NCBI GenBank assembly: GCA_010645155.1
Contig: CM021312.1
Span: 2,941,021-3,005,020, forward strand
Reading direction: 5' to 3'
Source: Tigriopus japonicus
Lineage: Eukaryota > Arthropoda > Copepoda > Harpacticoida > Harpacticidae
DNA length: 64,000 nucleotides
The notes below the pieces were generated by a model, which was not told the origin of the DNA, searched no databases, and saw nothing but the letters and a program-made list of their open reading frames with translations. Position 1 is the first letter of the stretch. Each line of letters starts with the position of its first letter. The position numbers and the translations under genes are program-made. Positions 46,875 through 60,215 of the stretch are shown in pieces.

Positions 46875-49800
46875 GCTTCGACTTCACACATTCTAGTTTA
46901 ATTGAATGGGCTTGAAATGGTGATTATGTAATAGCACGTAGTAGTAGAAGCACCAGGCAACAATCCCAAATCTTTTCGCTTAGCTTCTCTCAGGATTAAA
47001 TCAGGCCTATTCCCGGACAACAACTACTACGGAGCCGTTCAAAAATTCCTGTTTTGTTTTTGGGCCTTAAAAATGCATGGTTGAGTGCGGCGGTCATTAA
47101 CATTGTAACTCCTTGTTTGAGAGTCAGTGAAAACCTCACTGAACATGGATGTGACAAGCTCAAAAACATGGTTGGGCTAGAATTTATCGCCAGACAATCC
47201 TTTGAGTGCCAAATGATATCAATGCCACCTTTTCCCGAAAAAATCATTTAACTTCAATTTTTGTAAAGATAACATGCTCAGCTCTATGAAATATTCCCAC
47301 TCACCACGGAACCAAAAACTCAACATTTAGTATAGTTCAATATTCTCTTTCTCAAACTTACATCAATGGAGGAAAGTAGAGGAAGTTCATGTATTTTCGG
47401 GGTGGTATAAATCAGATTTTAAATTGAGCTCTTGAAATCTGATGGCCAAGTAAAATTTGTGTTATAATGAATGATTATGCTGAAATAGTCTAATTAAACT
47501 TGATTCAAAAAGTGAAAACAAAACTTGTTGCCAGTCCAAAAAAGGCCACGTCTACATTAAAGAGGATTTATTTCAGACTCCAGGATGTTCAAAACGTCTG
47601 TCCTTGTAGTGACAATAAGGTCAACTCCGAATAAAACATATTTGGAATCTATAACCAAAACAAGTGTTTATGAATGAGGACACCAGTTGTGTTCAACCAT
47701 TCTCCAGGACACTTGTGTACCCGTTTTCATTTCAAATTGGCTCTGATTTTGTAACAATATGCTTTTAAGCCAATCCATACATGTTGTAAACTTGGTCTCA
47801 AGGTTATGTTCACCCCCCGTGAGTTTTTCGTTGGTTGTCGGTCCTTGTCTGACCAAAATCAAGCGCCCAACCGAGTTAGTCATAACAAGAGTTCCCCTCC
47901 CATTACCTGGGTCACTGACTGCCCTACTGCGAGAAGAATTCATATGCAGGGTTCGTTGTCGTTGTTGTTGTTGTTATAGTTCCACAACCTACACTCACTC
48001 TGACACAGACAGACGACAACAACAACAACTACCTTGGCAATGAAGATCGGTTGGCTTGAGTTTCTTTCCCCTTGAAGGGCGTTCATTGAACTTGGCATAG
48101 GGAAGAAGCTCTTTTAGACTTTGATACCATATAGTCAAAAGAATTGGGCAAATAAATGTTGGCAGTAGCTTCTCTGGGGAGATTTTGCGGAACCCCACGT
48201 GATAAACATTCATCTTATAGCATAAAAATTATAATTTGAAATACGTTTTAGAGAAAGCATTCTAAAAATTTGTACTCTATATTGATGTTGGTTCTTTAAT
48301 ATATCAAAGTTAATGAGTCACCTACCTTTTCATATAAGATTAGAAGTTAATGCGGTGCAACCCGCAGTAATCTGCTTTAATCTGTTTCTATGAAGCATGC
48401 CATCCAGCTTTTTTTCCGGGAACATTGACCTCTAAAATTTAGCTTGGTCGTGAATGAGGGAAGGAGTACACCAACCAATTTCAGGGTTAAAATGTCTCAT
48501 TGTCGATAGGAGGACAAAGTCATCCAGATTACTGGATGTTCCAAATTGCAGCTTGGACTTAGGTTTGATCGAGTTCATTGAACGCTGATAATCAACATTC
48601 AACTCACTTACATCAGAGGACATTTACCTGCCAAATCTTAGCTTTAACGAGTGTAAATCAGCGGGCATGGCGCTCTACAATCATAGGTTAAACAGATTCA
48701 CTTTTTGTTTTGCTATGGGATGCACGATGCAGGTCTAAAAGGATAAATGCAATTGACAAGAGAGCACCATTGAAGCCTTGTTTGCATATTTGAATTTGGT
48801 GCCGTTTGAAAACCAAATTTTAGGTAAAATTCTTACTTTTATTACACGTCTCTAATTCATGAAATACGCCAAATTACCGCGGGCCCTGAGCAAAAAAAAT
48901 GTCATGGGAAACAAACGCTTAACCAGTTTTTGATCACTCATGACTTCACATTTTTGAGTTGTCCAATATATGCATTGTTCAAACGGGTTACACTAAAAAT
49001 ATTTGAAATGGTCGAGGAACAAAAACGATGGGATTTTGGACTCCAGATTTAAGAAACAGATGCTCTTTGGCGTAATCAATCCCAGGAAAATGTTTTGAAA
49101 GAGACTTGAAAGTTAATTTGATGGAATGTTTAAATTCGCTACGCATATCATTGAAAGGTTTCTTGATTCATGGTTCGTATTCAATGATTTCAATCTTTCA
49201 AAGAGATCAAATATTGATCCCAAATGAAGGATAAATATAAGTCAAGGAGAAAGAACGCATTTTCCCATCTTGTTCCAGTACAAAATTAAAGTTCAGTTGT
49301 CTCTCATTTATGTTGCTCAGAGCACATCCTTGTTCGGAGATTGGTGCATGTGAGCTTTGAGAGGCATTTTACCTGGAGTCACCAAGATCCATAGGAAAAA
49401 AACAAAGAAAAAAATGGAGAAATCCCAATTAAACAGACCAAAACGTAATAAATTTCAATTGTCATTACTTTGAAATCAAATATAATCAGTTACAATTACA
49501 TTCAAAAGTAAATGCAATTTTGTAATTACAATTACATCACAGGTCTGGAAAATATGACTTTTGAACTAAAAAATGTTTGAAATGCACATTAGAATATTCA
49601 TAAAGGTATCATTATTAAGAGTGATCTTACATGAGCATAAAGTTATATCATCCGATTGGTCCGGGAATATGACACCCACAAATGTTTTAGACGCTTCGCT
49701 TTATTATACGTAATGCTTGTAAAGCTACCGTTGTTTTAAAAGAAGTCGTCGTTTCATACGAGTGGGCGATTCAAGACAGAAATATCCCGTTATTTGACGA

Positions 49801-52188
49801 TTTCTGCGATTATGAATGGAAAGTTAAATTAAACGAGGGTGCAAGGTTACTTTTGAGGCCCGGAGCACGAATCGACGTCCAACTTTCTAAACGATAGTCT
49901 AGCACAACTTTCTTTGGGTTATGTTATTTCTTTATCTTCTCCTCTTTGAATAAAAGTGTTTTCATTCTATTGCCCTCAGCATACAGTAAGCTCAAATGGA
50001 AACAAAAAGCAAATTGAATTATGGAAATCATGGTCTTTCCAAGATTTAGAACATCATCCTGCTTTTTTGCATTTCACCTTAGGGGCGAAACTCAAAGAAA
50101 TTGAAAGAAAGCTTAGTCTGATCCAATCCTCTTCAAGGCAAATAGGAAATTGAAGTTTTGCTTTGATAACCTTAACCAAGACAGGTTTATCATTATCATA
50201 GATGACGATAGCCCGCATATTTTTTTTCTTGATTAAACTGGTGATAGATGCATCATTGACATGGCCTTGAACATATTCGATCCGAAACCAGCATAAACAG
50301 CTTGATTTCTGACTTGGAGCCAATAAATCGATCAAGTATCATCTCCATATTTTGCATTTCCTCAATGCCTCGCCAAGCCAAAAACATGTGCATTAACATC
50401 CGACATCAGTCATTACAGTCCTTTTTAGCTAAATTCAGGAGGGCCAACCAAAAAACCTTGCACTACTCCGTTTTTCAATGCAGTTCCAAAATTTGCCACC
50501 AGGGCACCTTGCTTGAGAAAAAAGATTTCCTGCAAGAAGTGTTGCCGTATCGAACGCGATCTTTATGGCATTTCCTGGTCTTTCCCTCTATTGACGTATA
50601 CAATGCTCTCTCTTTCGTATGAAAAACAGGTACAAACGTCAAGGACCCGCAGCTTGAACGATTTTCATGTTGAGTCATTTTGGCGGGATTTCCGAGAAAT
50701 TCTGGATTTTCCACTCTTTGTTCGTCGGATGTCTTACAGAGTATTTTATGCGTTGATGGACGAAAACGAAAACCACCCACACAATAACAACTAAACAACC
50801 GATCAAAACGAGATTGCGGAGATTTGGTGGAGATTTTCATTAGAGGGGAGTGCTGACTGATCAAAGGGTTTTCCTGTTGGTTTTTGTCGGCTGCCAAATT
50901 TCGAAGCTACGGAGACTGACTGACCTTGAGCAATTTCCTTAGTATTGCACTTTCCTTGGTTCTGCCAATCTTTTACCATCAGTGGGTCAGACCATTTTGT
51001 AAAACCCTTTTGTATTGCTTAAGCAGGGAAGAAATGCACCACCAAATAAAATCTAGCGTCTGTATTGATTGATCATATCGACAACACAAAGTAATCATGT
51101 AACTAGCAGGAATACTTATAAAACGTCCATTTCATTTTTTAAAAGAGACATTTCTCTACAAACTTGACACACGTTTTCTGAATGTACTTTAGTCTTTTTC
51201 AGTCCTAAATAACGCTTTTTGATGTCTTTATCTTTGAACGAGACTAACGCCAATGAACACAGCTTTCAGTTGCTCGGTGAAAAAAACATTTAAAATAAAA
51301 CTTATCACAAATCTAAACAAAAATCTCAATGTTCAATTAGAAAAAGAAGAGATGCAAGCAATATTCTAAAGAAAAGTGTTCTGCTGCATAGTGATTGGCA
51401 AGAACTTAAAATCTTGTTACAATCACTTCTACCTTCATTCGCCTAAACTGGATGTCTGTCCGTGTCATGAGCTGAATGCTAATCCCTCGAGCAGGATTTC
51501 AGGTGCCTGTTGTTGACCATTGTGATCACCTTCCACCAAATTTAGAACTGACCACTTTTTCCGTTGAGGATCTGGTCTTCATTGCCCCAAAACGATTCTT
51601 CGAACATATCGGCATACACAGAACTGCGCAAGAAGCTTTTCACTCTACTGACCAATAAGAGCATTCAATTCAAGCTCATATTGGCCGGAATAGATTTGCT
51701 AAGCCAAACAAAGAAATTGAAACAACAAATTATTGAATGTATGAACAAAGGCTAGTTTTTTAGTTTTTTAGCTCACTACCTTACCAAGTCGCAGTACGAT
51801 CTTAAGATCGTTCTTTGCGTCTAAAAAGCTAGCCTTAAAACACTCTACGTAGATTCCATTTTCAGGTCTCTATCATGGTTATGAGTTAGGTTCTGAACTC
51901 CTCAGACCAGAAATTTACACATGTTGTCATTTAACCTTCGTCTTGATCAATAGCGTTATGCTCGTCTATGATCAGCTTCCTCGAACAATGGATCCTCACA
52001 AAATGTCACGGTTTACCCCGATGGTCAGGGGATAACACGTATATAAATATCCAGTGTACCAGTGCCTCTGGTAGGGTTGAGAAGTGAATGGTGAATGACG
52101 CCGTTTTCCGCCCCAGAATTCGAGCAGATCCATGGAGCAGCATTGAGTTAGAAAATGAAAGTAATTACCCGGAATGAGAGGGTCAATG
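46875..52188. other. Gene-poor region with unassigned open frames
   Basis: There is no confident gene. On the minus strand, frames at 47668-47943, 47995-48213, 48432-48623 and 50054-50335 have protein-like composition. Between about 48040 and 47900 there are plausible donor and acceptor words (CAAG|GTAGTT; TTCTTCTCGCAG; CCCAG|GTAATG), but I could not join them into one protein. A (GTT)n/(AAC)n inverted pair lies at about 47955-48030. AT-rich GTAATT-type sequence at 49455-49540 resembles the hAT element at 1182-2192. A 16-bp perfect palindrome is at 51796-51811. Confidence 0.4.
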
Positions 52189-52190
52189 TC

Positions 52191-52500
52191 ATTCATCTCC
52201 ACGGGATTTGTAGCCATTGGAAGTTGGGTCAAACGTTAAGCTAAACGTGTGGCCTGAATGTTTGACTATCTGTGGTATATTCCACATCTCGATTGAGACA
52301 GAAACGATGCGTTTTGAAGATGGAGTATCATCCATAAAAAGAGTGGTGAAAGAAAGAGGGCCTTTTATATGTACTTCCACTTTGATTACAAAGAAGTCGT
52401 CGTTGTAGCCAGTTGGTAATGCATCGTCCAATCTGAAATCCATTAGTTGGTGCTTCTTTTTCGTTGCCTTTTTCTGGCCCGACATTCTCTGGGCTAAGGA
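52191..52500 (-). CDS. Unassigned small ORF or exon
   Basis: A minus-strand frame running from a possible acceptor (ATCCTTAG) through MSGQKKATKKKHQ to a TGA, about 100 residues. The start is strongly basic, and the remainder alternates hydrophobic and polar residues like a beta-rich domain (DDFFVIKVEVHIKGPL). A frame 0.6 kb upstream starts MAKEDAKVLLGG and ends at a good GT donor in phase 1, which could splice into it. I do not recognise the protein. It may be a real short gene or a chance frame. Confidence 0.25.
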
Positions 52501-54655
52501 TAACTCGACCATTGGACAAAATCTATACCCACAAGTAAATCATTGCCACTAGAGTGCACAACCCTTTCCACGTGTTCCGTAGTCCCAAGATACTAGATCA
52601 GAGCGATGATGTGGCGTTTCAAGACGAAATAACCCTTTTGGAAAAATGCTGCCAAATCATGGCAACAGACAACTAACTCGTCGGCGATCGGATTGGAGCT
52701 GAAAGTACGTCACGCGGTTGGCTCGATGTATTAAAATCCACCCAACATTCATTATTACTTGCTGGCCAGAGTTGGTATTTCAATATCTTCGACGATTTCG
52801 TTGGGTTTGCTGGTTTAGAGAGCAATAATGGTGGACATGGCAAAAATGGTGGAGAAATGATTTGGGCGTGTGGACGGCCAACTACGACAACCGGTGATGA
52901 TTGGGAGAGGAAGTACTCCATCAACGGTTTTTAGGAGGAAGCCAGAAATTACATTTTGCGGGTTTTGGGGCGCAACATTCGGCGATTATTGCCGGTATGA
53001 GTGTATTTATGGGAGTGTGAGTGTAAGTAAGGGAAAGAGAATATTTGAGTGTGCTTGAGCCCAGTTTGCTGTAGCCAATGTAGATGTACGTACGTCGAGT
53101 GATGCAAAGTCTTACCACCAAGTAGTACCTTTGCATCCTCTTTCGCCATGTGTAAGTAATCGTTGAAATGCAGGGAGAGCTACTACATTCTCGTACACTT
53201 ACACATTGCAACGGAGGAGGAAGACGACCAATTCCTCAGGCTCTGAAAGCCATAAACAGACGACGACATCCCAAATGTGGAGTTGAGTTCTGTACTTACA
53301 TTCAGTAGGGATCGTTAGTAACTAAAACTTCTTTTCCGCTCAACATTAAACGATCCAAATTTGATATGTTTAGACAAGTAAATTAGGGATACATATTTGA
53401 TGGCGTATTGTCAGAGTGGGGTCTCACGTTGTATCAAACTGTGGTATCCCAGCTACAGTAGATATTACATTTGTAAAACATGTTTATTTAATCAAATGTG
53501 CGGTCTTGGTGCTTGGTGCTTGTCCTTTTAACCGCTATGAAATATGAATTGGAAACGTTACGACGACTTCAACCAGAATATTGCCTTTTTCTGAGGGTGA
53601 ATCGTCCAAGCTGCTTGCTGTGTGTCATATTTCAAGAGGTTAATTGGCCATATGAGCTACAAATTGACTTGCATAGGGCAGATATTGTTGGCGAACAACT
53701 ATGATACTAGTCGAGATTTTCTATCAAGGCAGATCGTATCGGGTGGTTCGCTTGAAAAGAAGGGTTTAAGCTCGATGAAAGATCTCTTTATTCCAGTCAG
53801 GTCTGCAAAATGGCGAGTGACGGTCCCCTATCCGCACCATCTATGTAGGTAGCCAATTCACCTACATTCCCAAGGATAGGCGCCCAAGTGACATTTTGGG
53901 GGGTTCTGTATCCCCCTAGTGGACATGTCAAGGCATTACCAACGATTCCCCGAGTAAAAAAAAATCATGAGCAATGGAACAAGGTGTGTGGTTCCAATCC
54001 CCGTCCAAGCTAGCCATGACCGATTCCAATAATTCATTTTCCAACTAAGAACCGTGTAACGTTTTTGAGATGGTAACTAACAGTTCCAGGATCCAGGCAG
54101 GACAGGAAACAAATGATCAAGAGACAAGGATGGTGATCCATATCAGGGTTTTAGCGGGAAACACCAGGCCCGATCCTGTCTCCAATTCGCAGCAGATCGT
54201 TCATGTGGATTGTACCTCTGTGGTTCCTAGGGTGGTGAATTCCCGCGCTTCTCAAGCTGTCTTATTGCGCCTTAACATTTACGAAATGGAAACCAACTCA
54301 TTTTATCGCTATTCATGGAAAGTCGGTGCACCGATCTCGCTTTGTTTGTTTGCTTTTGCTTGAGATTGAGCGATCAATTGGATTGTTTTTGTGCCTCTAT
54401 CACCTTGCTTGTTTCAACATTGAGGGCTCTGAACCAACCAAGTTCGATCTCATCAAGTCGTATCCGTTGACGTAGTAGGGATGAACTTACTTACTTCCAA
54501 GCAGCAACCAACAAATGAAATCTAAAAAAATGCACACTCAGCCGAAGGCAACGAACAAAACCAGAACGTCCGTGGACGTGTATCATCTTGCTGGATGTTG
54601 GTTGAGTGTAGGATCTCGGAGGATGTCAAGTAAAGTGATGGTAGTCGCCGTCATC

Positions 54656-54692
54656 GTGGTAGTGGTAGTGGTAGTAGTAGTAGTAGTATTAG
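54656..54692. repeat. (GTA/GTG)n microsatellite
   Basis: A run of GTG and GTA triplets that creates a poly-Val stretch in an otherwise meaningless plus-strand frame. Confidence 0.85.
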
Positions 54693-55082
54693 TGAATTTG
54701 AGACCACGAGGTAAGAATAACTCCACTGACGACTGGCAGATGTGGCCCGCTCCGTGTTCGAACTACGGACGAATGTACAGCGTCCATGATCCAAGCAAGT
54801 CGTGGATGTGGATGTGGTGGATGTCTCACGTACCCGCCAATCAAGCTACTCGATGCTCATGTATGTGTGTACCTATACCACCGTTCGCTCTGGTTCGGGC
54901 GTGAGAAGAGTGTGAATGGTGAAGCTGCTCTTATCTGTCGCAGGAATTTCAAGGCCTTTTCTCAAAGTCGTCCCAAGCTGCGTGCCAATGAAGAAAGGGC
55001 ATGGAGCTGCGATTGGCAGTGAAGCTGGAGCAGAGCATTGACTTAAAATAGCATTGGTGACGACGCTACCTAGTCTACTTTT

Positions 55083-55121
55083 GTACGTACGTAGTACCTC
55101 TGGGTACGTACGTACATACGT
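55083..55121. repeat. (TACG)n repeat in two blocks
   Basis: Two TACG-rich blocks separated by CTCTGGG. TACG units are self-complementary as tandem runs, so the region can form hairpins. Confidence 0.8.
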
Positions 55122-55382
55122 GAGAGCGCCGTCAGGTTGATGGGATGAGCTCCATCCAGATCGGTTGTTGAGGCCTCCTACTCCTCCTCCTCCTTCTTCT
55201 TTTTCTCCTCCACGTCTGTCGTCGAATTCTCTGTAGGTTGAGCTCTAAGAAAATTGTCTACACTGAACTTTCATCAATGCGGCAAAAGCAGATCTGACGT
55301 CGTTCGTTCGTTCCAAATAAAGCCTTTTGCCGTTTCACATTGATCAACGACCAATGAATACGCTATGAATGTTCAGACTTAC

Positions 55383-55784
55383 AATGCGCTTATTCCTGAA
55401 AGTCAACAATAATACAATCAACGTAGCATTGAGGTAATTGCGAACCGACTTAATAAGCGAGTTTTGGCTCAAACCGTTGGTTGTGGTTGGATTGGTTGAT
55501 GACTTTTGGGTCGGGTCCACTTGGCCGTCTGAATTAAATATGAAGACATATGTGAACGGTGGTTCTCCCATGAAATGCACCCATTGATGGGCCGATTTTT
55601 CAAGGCGCTGGCAAGTGGGTGTGAAATACAGCCAATTGTGACCAGAATAAACCTCCAGCAACTGTCTCTGGAAATTTTTCTGCCAGAAACCAAGCATTCC
55701 TCGCTCGCCTGAATGCCAACGTTCTACAATATCTGTGACGAGCCTTGATTGAACACCACACAATGTTGGAACTTTGAGCAACAA
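55383..55784 (-). CDS. Candidate coding exon of unknown gene
   Basis: A minus-strand frame of about 134 residues that ends exactly at a strong donor (AAGCGCATT|GTAAGT, GT at 55382-55381). An acceptor-like tract lies near its start. The composition is protein-like, with Trp/Tyr/Cys-rich segments (HNWLYFTPTCQRLE, GEPPFTYVFIFNSDG), then a Ser/Thr/Asn-rich linker and a hydrophobic stretch (YLNATLIVLLLTF) that could be a membrane anchor. I could not connect it to other exons and do not recognise the family. Confidence 0.35.
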
Positions 55785-58700
55785 GCAATCTGGTTTTCCT
55801 TCAACTATAAATAGGTTTTACAGCAGGGAGACCTTTGGCGAATTTGACACCCCACTCCGTCATTTTGTGTCGAGCTTTGCTGACTTGAATAACCCTTGCT
55901 CTCTCTCAGACTCAATTCTTTCCATGCAATTGAAAAGTGCTGAGCCTCATGCTCCAACTCCATCGCACCTCCAGCCTCATTCCTATTCCAAAGAGGTCCC
56001 GTGGAGAACCCACAAAAACCGACCAGAGGGTGACTAACACATTGAGGGACAAAAGCGATAAGTTTGAATTGAGCTACAGAAGGCAGCTCAATGACAAACT
56101 TGCGGAGCTTCTGAGTCTGAATTGGAGATGTCCACGAAATGGCTGTCCTCGAAGCAGTGCTTCGGGACTTTCAAGGAACCTTCCCAAAACGGGTGTGCCA
56201 CCCTGTGTTTGTTATTCAACCTTGCTCATGCTCACCCCTTTGCACCCCTCTCCTAGAAGCTGTCGACAAAGCTGCCCAGCTGCTGTAGTGGCGGGAAAAG
56301 GAAGCACTCCAGCCTATCTAGAGCTCTAGTACATGAGAAGAATCATATTAGTCTATTTAGCCTTCCTCGAATTGTTTCTTAGGTAAGACAAAGCTTACAA
56401 AATTAACTGATGGGTGTTTTTCCAATTCAGAAGCACCACTAGCAGTTCATGTGTTGCTTTAATCAATGAGCCCTCTAGATGAGATAAGAAGCAAGTGAGA
56501 TCTTTCTGGGAAGGGTGGAAGAATGGGGACGGGAGGGGGACTAAAGTAAGCAGGGAGGAGAAGGTTACGGTGGCGTATGATCGCGTACAGTCAGCAAAAT
56601 ACCTCTTTCTTTCCCTCTTTCTTTCTCTCTCCCTTATCATGTTGTACACTTGCACGTTATTCAGCCACCAATTCCTTCAATGTTGTAGTAGTTGTACAAC
56701 GGACAAACAATCTTCAATTGGAAGCAAATACTCAAGACTCTCGACTCGTTCTTGGTAGCCATTCATGACACTAGTCAATATTAGATTTGTGGATGGATGC
56801 CACTTGGTTATCGGGAGTAAGGGAATGTATCTATCAATTCCTTCATTTGAACCCGCCGAAAATTGCAAAAAAACAGCTGGGGCATACCACGACAGCGCCT
56901 TTTTGGTGGTCAGCCAAGGGTTTATTTTTCTTTGGTGGTTACTAGATAGACGCTCGCGGAGCAAAGGCAATCAACTTGAACCAGAAGCGCCCCCATCCAT
57001 CCCCCTAGGCAACAATGAGAGCAACTCAAACTAGTTTTCAACTTGCAGGGTAAAGGGTCAAGCCAGCAATAATAACAAAATCCTCGACTCAAACCTCTTC
57101 ACTCTGGCCATTCGGGTCCCAGAGAAAAATGAGATTGAAAAGATGATCCCATCTGATTTAAACGCACAAGAAAGGTGAATTGAAGTCCCTTTTTTCAGTG
57201 GGGACGGCTATTCTCGGTCGTGGCCTGAACGGAGGGGCCTACAATCTGGTCAAAATGGCTCCAGAGGTCGTGGACACTGACTGACCAAGACCTGTTTTTC
57301 ATAGGATAGCTCGACGAGTTCTCCTCGGTTGCTCTCCCTTCATCAGTTATGGTCAATTCCAAAACACTTGACCAAACACTCGTTCAACTTGAAGAGTTTA
57401 CCAAGAGGAGGATACTCCTTGTATTCATGGGCGAAAACAACGCAACTTTGCTTGTGACGTTTTAGTCACAGTGTTTTGGAAAAGGATTTGATGAGCTTTG
57501 CCATAGTTCAGGGTCCTTTTGAAAGTAACGAAACGTATTCAAGCTTTGGATGCTTCAACTATCGATCAATTTCCAACAGTTGCTTGTACAAGTACAAAAG
57601 GAACTCGTTTTCCTCATCCGTGATTATGGTGCAACGATTTACCTTTGAATCTTATTTTAAAGGCGTATTACGGGCGATTGTATCAATGGAGGATCAAAGC
57701 GATTTGTCGGCAAAATATTTGATATTTTCCTTCACAGACTCACTTAGTAAAGTACGAAAAGAAAGATATGCATGATTGCAAGAAAGTTATACGTAACATC
57801 AAATCGTCTCGTTGAAGCATTAATTCTCATTACATCTTTCGTCGGTGAATTCGTGAGTTTCGTGCAAGCAAGCAATACGGTATAATGACGATTGCGGTTT
57901 GGCAGAATATTTCAAAGCTTGGCTACATTATCAGAGGTTTGAAAAAGATCACAAAAGGAGTTACATTCTAAAAGTAATTAGTAATTTGGTGAAATGGAAC
58001 AAATTGCAAAAATTTAACAATCCTATTCAGACAGAGAGCTCAACTTTGAACCTTCTTGTCTGCTAAAATTCGTCATCGACTTATAAAACTAGACAAAAAA
58101 CTGGATTCCACCCTAGAAACTGTTATTTCTGCAATTAGTATTAGATATTTGTGATGTCATTGTCCAAAAAAGGCTAGTTTATATTGTTACTTTAAGCAAG
58201 AAAGGAAATATGAAAAAAATTACAAAGCCCAGCCAATCGCCTTCAGTGTAGGATTATGTTCTCTTTATTTCAAGATCAAACTTACATTGGTCATCGTTCA
58301 TGAATTCTTGGCCTTTAAAGGTAGCACATGACAGTCCTCTCTCTGAGAAATTAGATCGCTGAAAAGGTATAGAATGATACTTTTTCAAAACAATGCTCCG
58401 TTACGCGACTTCCGAGAAACGAATGAATCGCCAGTTTCTCTTTGCCAGAAAAAAGCGACTTCCAGCCTAATAAAATTTGAAATGAGACAAACTCATTTCC
58501 GTTTGATCATGGATTCAAATCTTTATGGCCCCCTGTTGATGAGAGTGAACTTCTAAATGTTCAAAGTGATCTTTTATCTTCATCCAAATCACTTTACCAC
58601 GGAAACTTTTTTTTTTGTCTTGCTCCAAAAATTTGGGCTTTGTCTCAAATTCGGCAGATTTAGCGCTTCTCCCCGCAGGCTTCGTCTTCGCTCGGCTCGT

Positions 58701-60133
58701 TGAAAGTAATATTGTATATTTCTTTGAACTCGAGCTCTGATTTAATGAGGGTCGGGTTTATTCACATAAAAGCCGTCTCCATTTTCAAGTTCAAGCTTTG
58801 AGAAAAGATTTTTTTGGGGAGTTCGACCCCTTCGTCGTTATTTTTTTCGGTTGCTTTCAAATAGCAGCAATGCACACATTAGACAACAAGGAGCTAGGGA
58901 AACGGAGAGTACGTACATCTCTGTTTTGCAACACATGGCCAGTCCTAAAAAAATCTGTATAATGACCGCTCTTAACGTACCCTGTGTACAAGGGCCAGTT
59001 TTCAAGTGCACTCATTCAGCCTTTTTTTCTCAATTTTCACGATCTCCCCAGAGGCTCAGTCTAAATTCGAGAACGCATCCCGAAAGTAGCTGGCTTTGTC
59101 CCACGTTGTATTGGAACATGTAACTTGAGACAGAGGATCAAAGTCGGGTAAGAAGAGTCCTTCAGATGGATGAACCAAGGAAACATCTCTTGAGTGACTT
59201 TTGAACTCATTGTGTCCTTTGCTAAGCAGGAAAAGCTGAGATTCATTACACAATGCTGTCTATCCAATGACTGACATAAATCCAAAGGAAATCTAAAAGC
59301 TTTTGTATTCTTCTTGAAAGAGCCTCAAGACGAGAGAAAAAAGAAGAAGGAGAAAAAACAATGACCTCAATTTTTCTCTCCACTACATTTACCTGGTCGG
59401 GTCTGGCTGACTAAAAAACACACTCGAGGCGGAGGCCGCTCATCGGCGATCCTCGATCGGCGTCGTCGTTGCTGCTTGGAGGCCGCCCTCGATTGAGAAA
59501 GGAGTCTCTCGCTATTGCAAGCTGGCCTTCTTTTTTTAGGTCGAACAGCCTTGTTCCCGTGAATGAGGAAAAAATGTAGACATCGAAACGAGACCAATCA
59601 GACTTGTGTATGCACTGAGCTCGATATGTGAAGTATTTCTAAACGGGTACAGTACATCCATCCCTACGGTCTTTCCCTCTGGAGAGTTATTTGGCTGGCC
59701 TTCTTCGATACGCTCATCAAGCTAGCCAAGAGCTTCTGGAACCGAGTCGTCGTCCGTACGAGTAGTACATATACACAATGCAATAATTCGTAATAGCCCT
59801 CGATTGGAAAGGCGACCTCTCAGGCAAAACTCTGCCATTCTCCGGAGATTGATTGGGCTCCTGGGTACACATTCGAGGTCATTAATCAAGGCTATTGAAT
59901 AGGCATGAATGCATTATGCTCTTTTGGAAGGAAACAACCAATTAATTAGTTGGTCTAGAAGCTGAAAGTCTGAATGGTAGAACTAAGTGAGGACGAAGAT
60001 TGACAAACATGGGATTTTGAAGAAGCTTGTCGTTCGCTTTTATTTCATCATGATAATGCTTTTTTAAAATATTTTGTTTACACTAATCGTATAGTACCAC
60101 AACGGTTTGTAGCAATTGTAATTGATGTTGTGT

Positions 60134-60215
60134 TGTTCATGTAATAATAATTATAATAATAGACGTAGTCATAGTAATAGTAGAAGTAGCGGTAGTAGCA
60201 GTTGTAGTAGTAGAC
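60134..60215. repeat. AT-rich and (GTA)n triplet repeats
   Basis: Imperfect runs of AATAAT and TAGTAG/GTAGCA triplets. They produce a Tyr-rich meaningless frame on the minus strand. Confidence 0.75.

Noticed and set aside
54515..54904. 129-codon plus-strand frame with a poly-Val transmembrane-like stretch
   Set aside because: The hydrophobic stretch is a translated (GTA/GTG)n microsatellite and the rest has no protein character.
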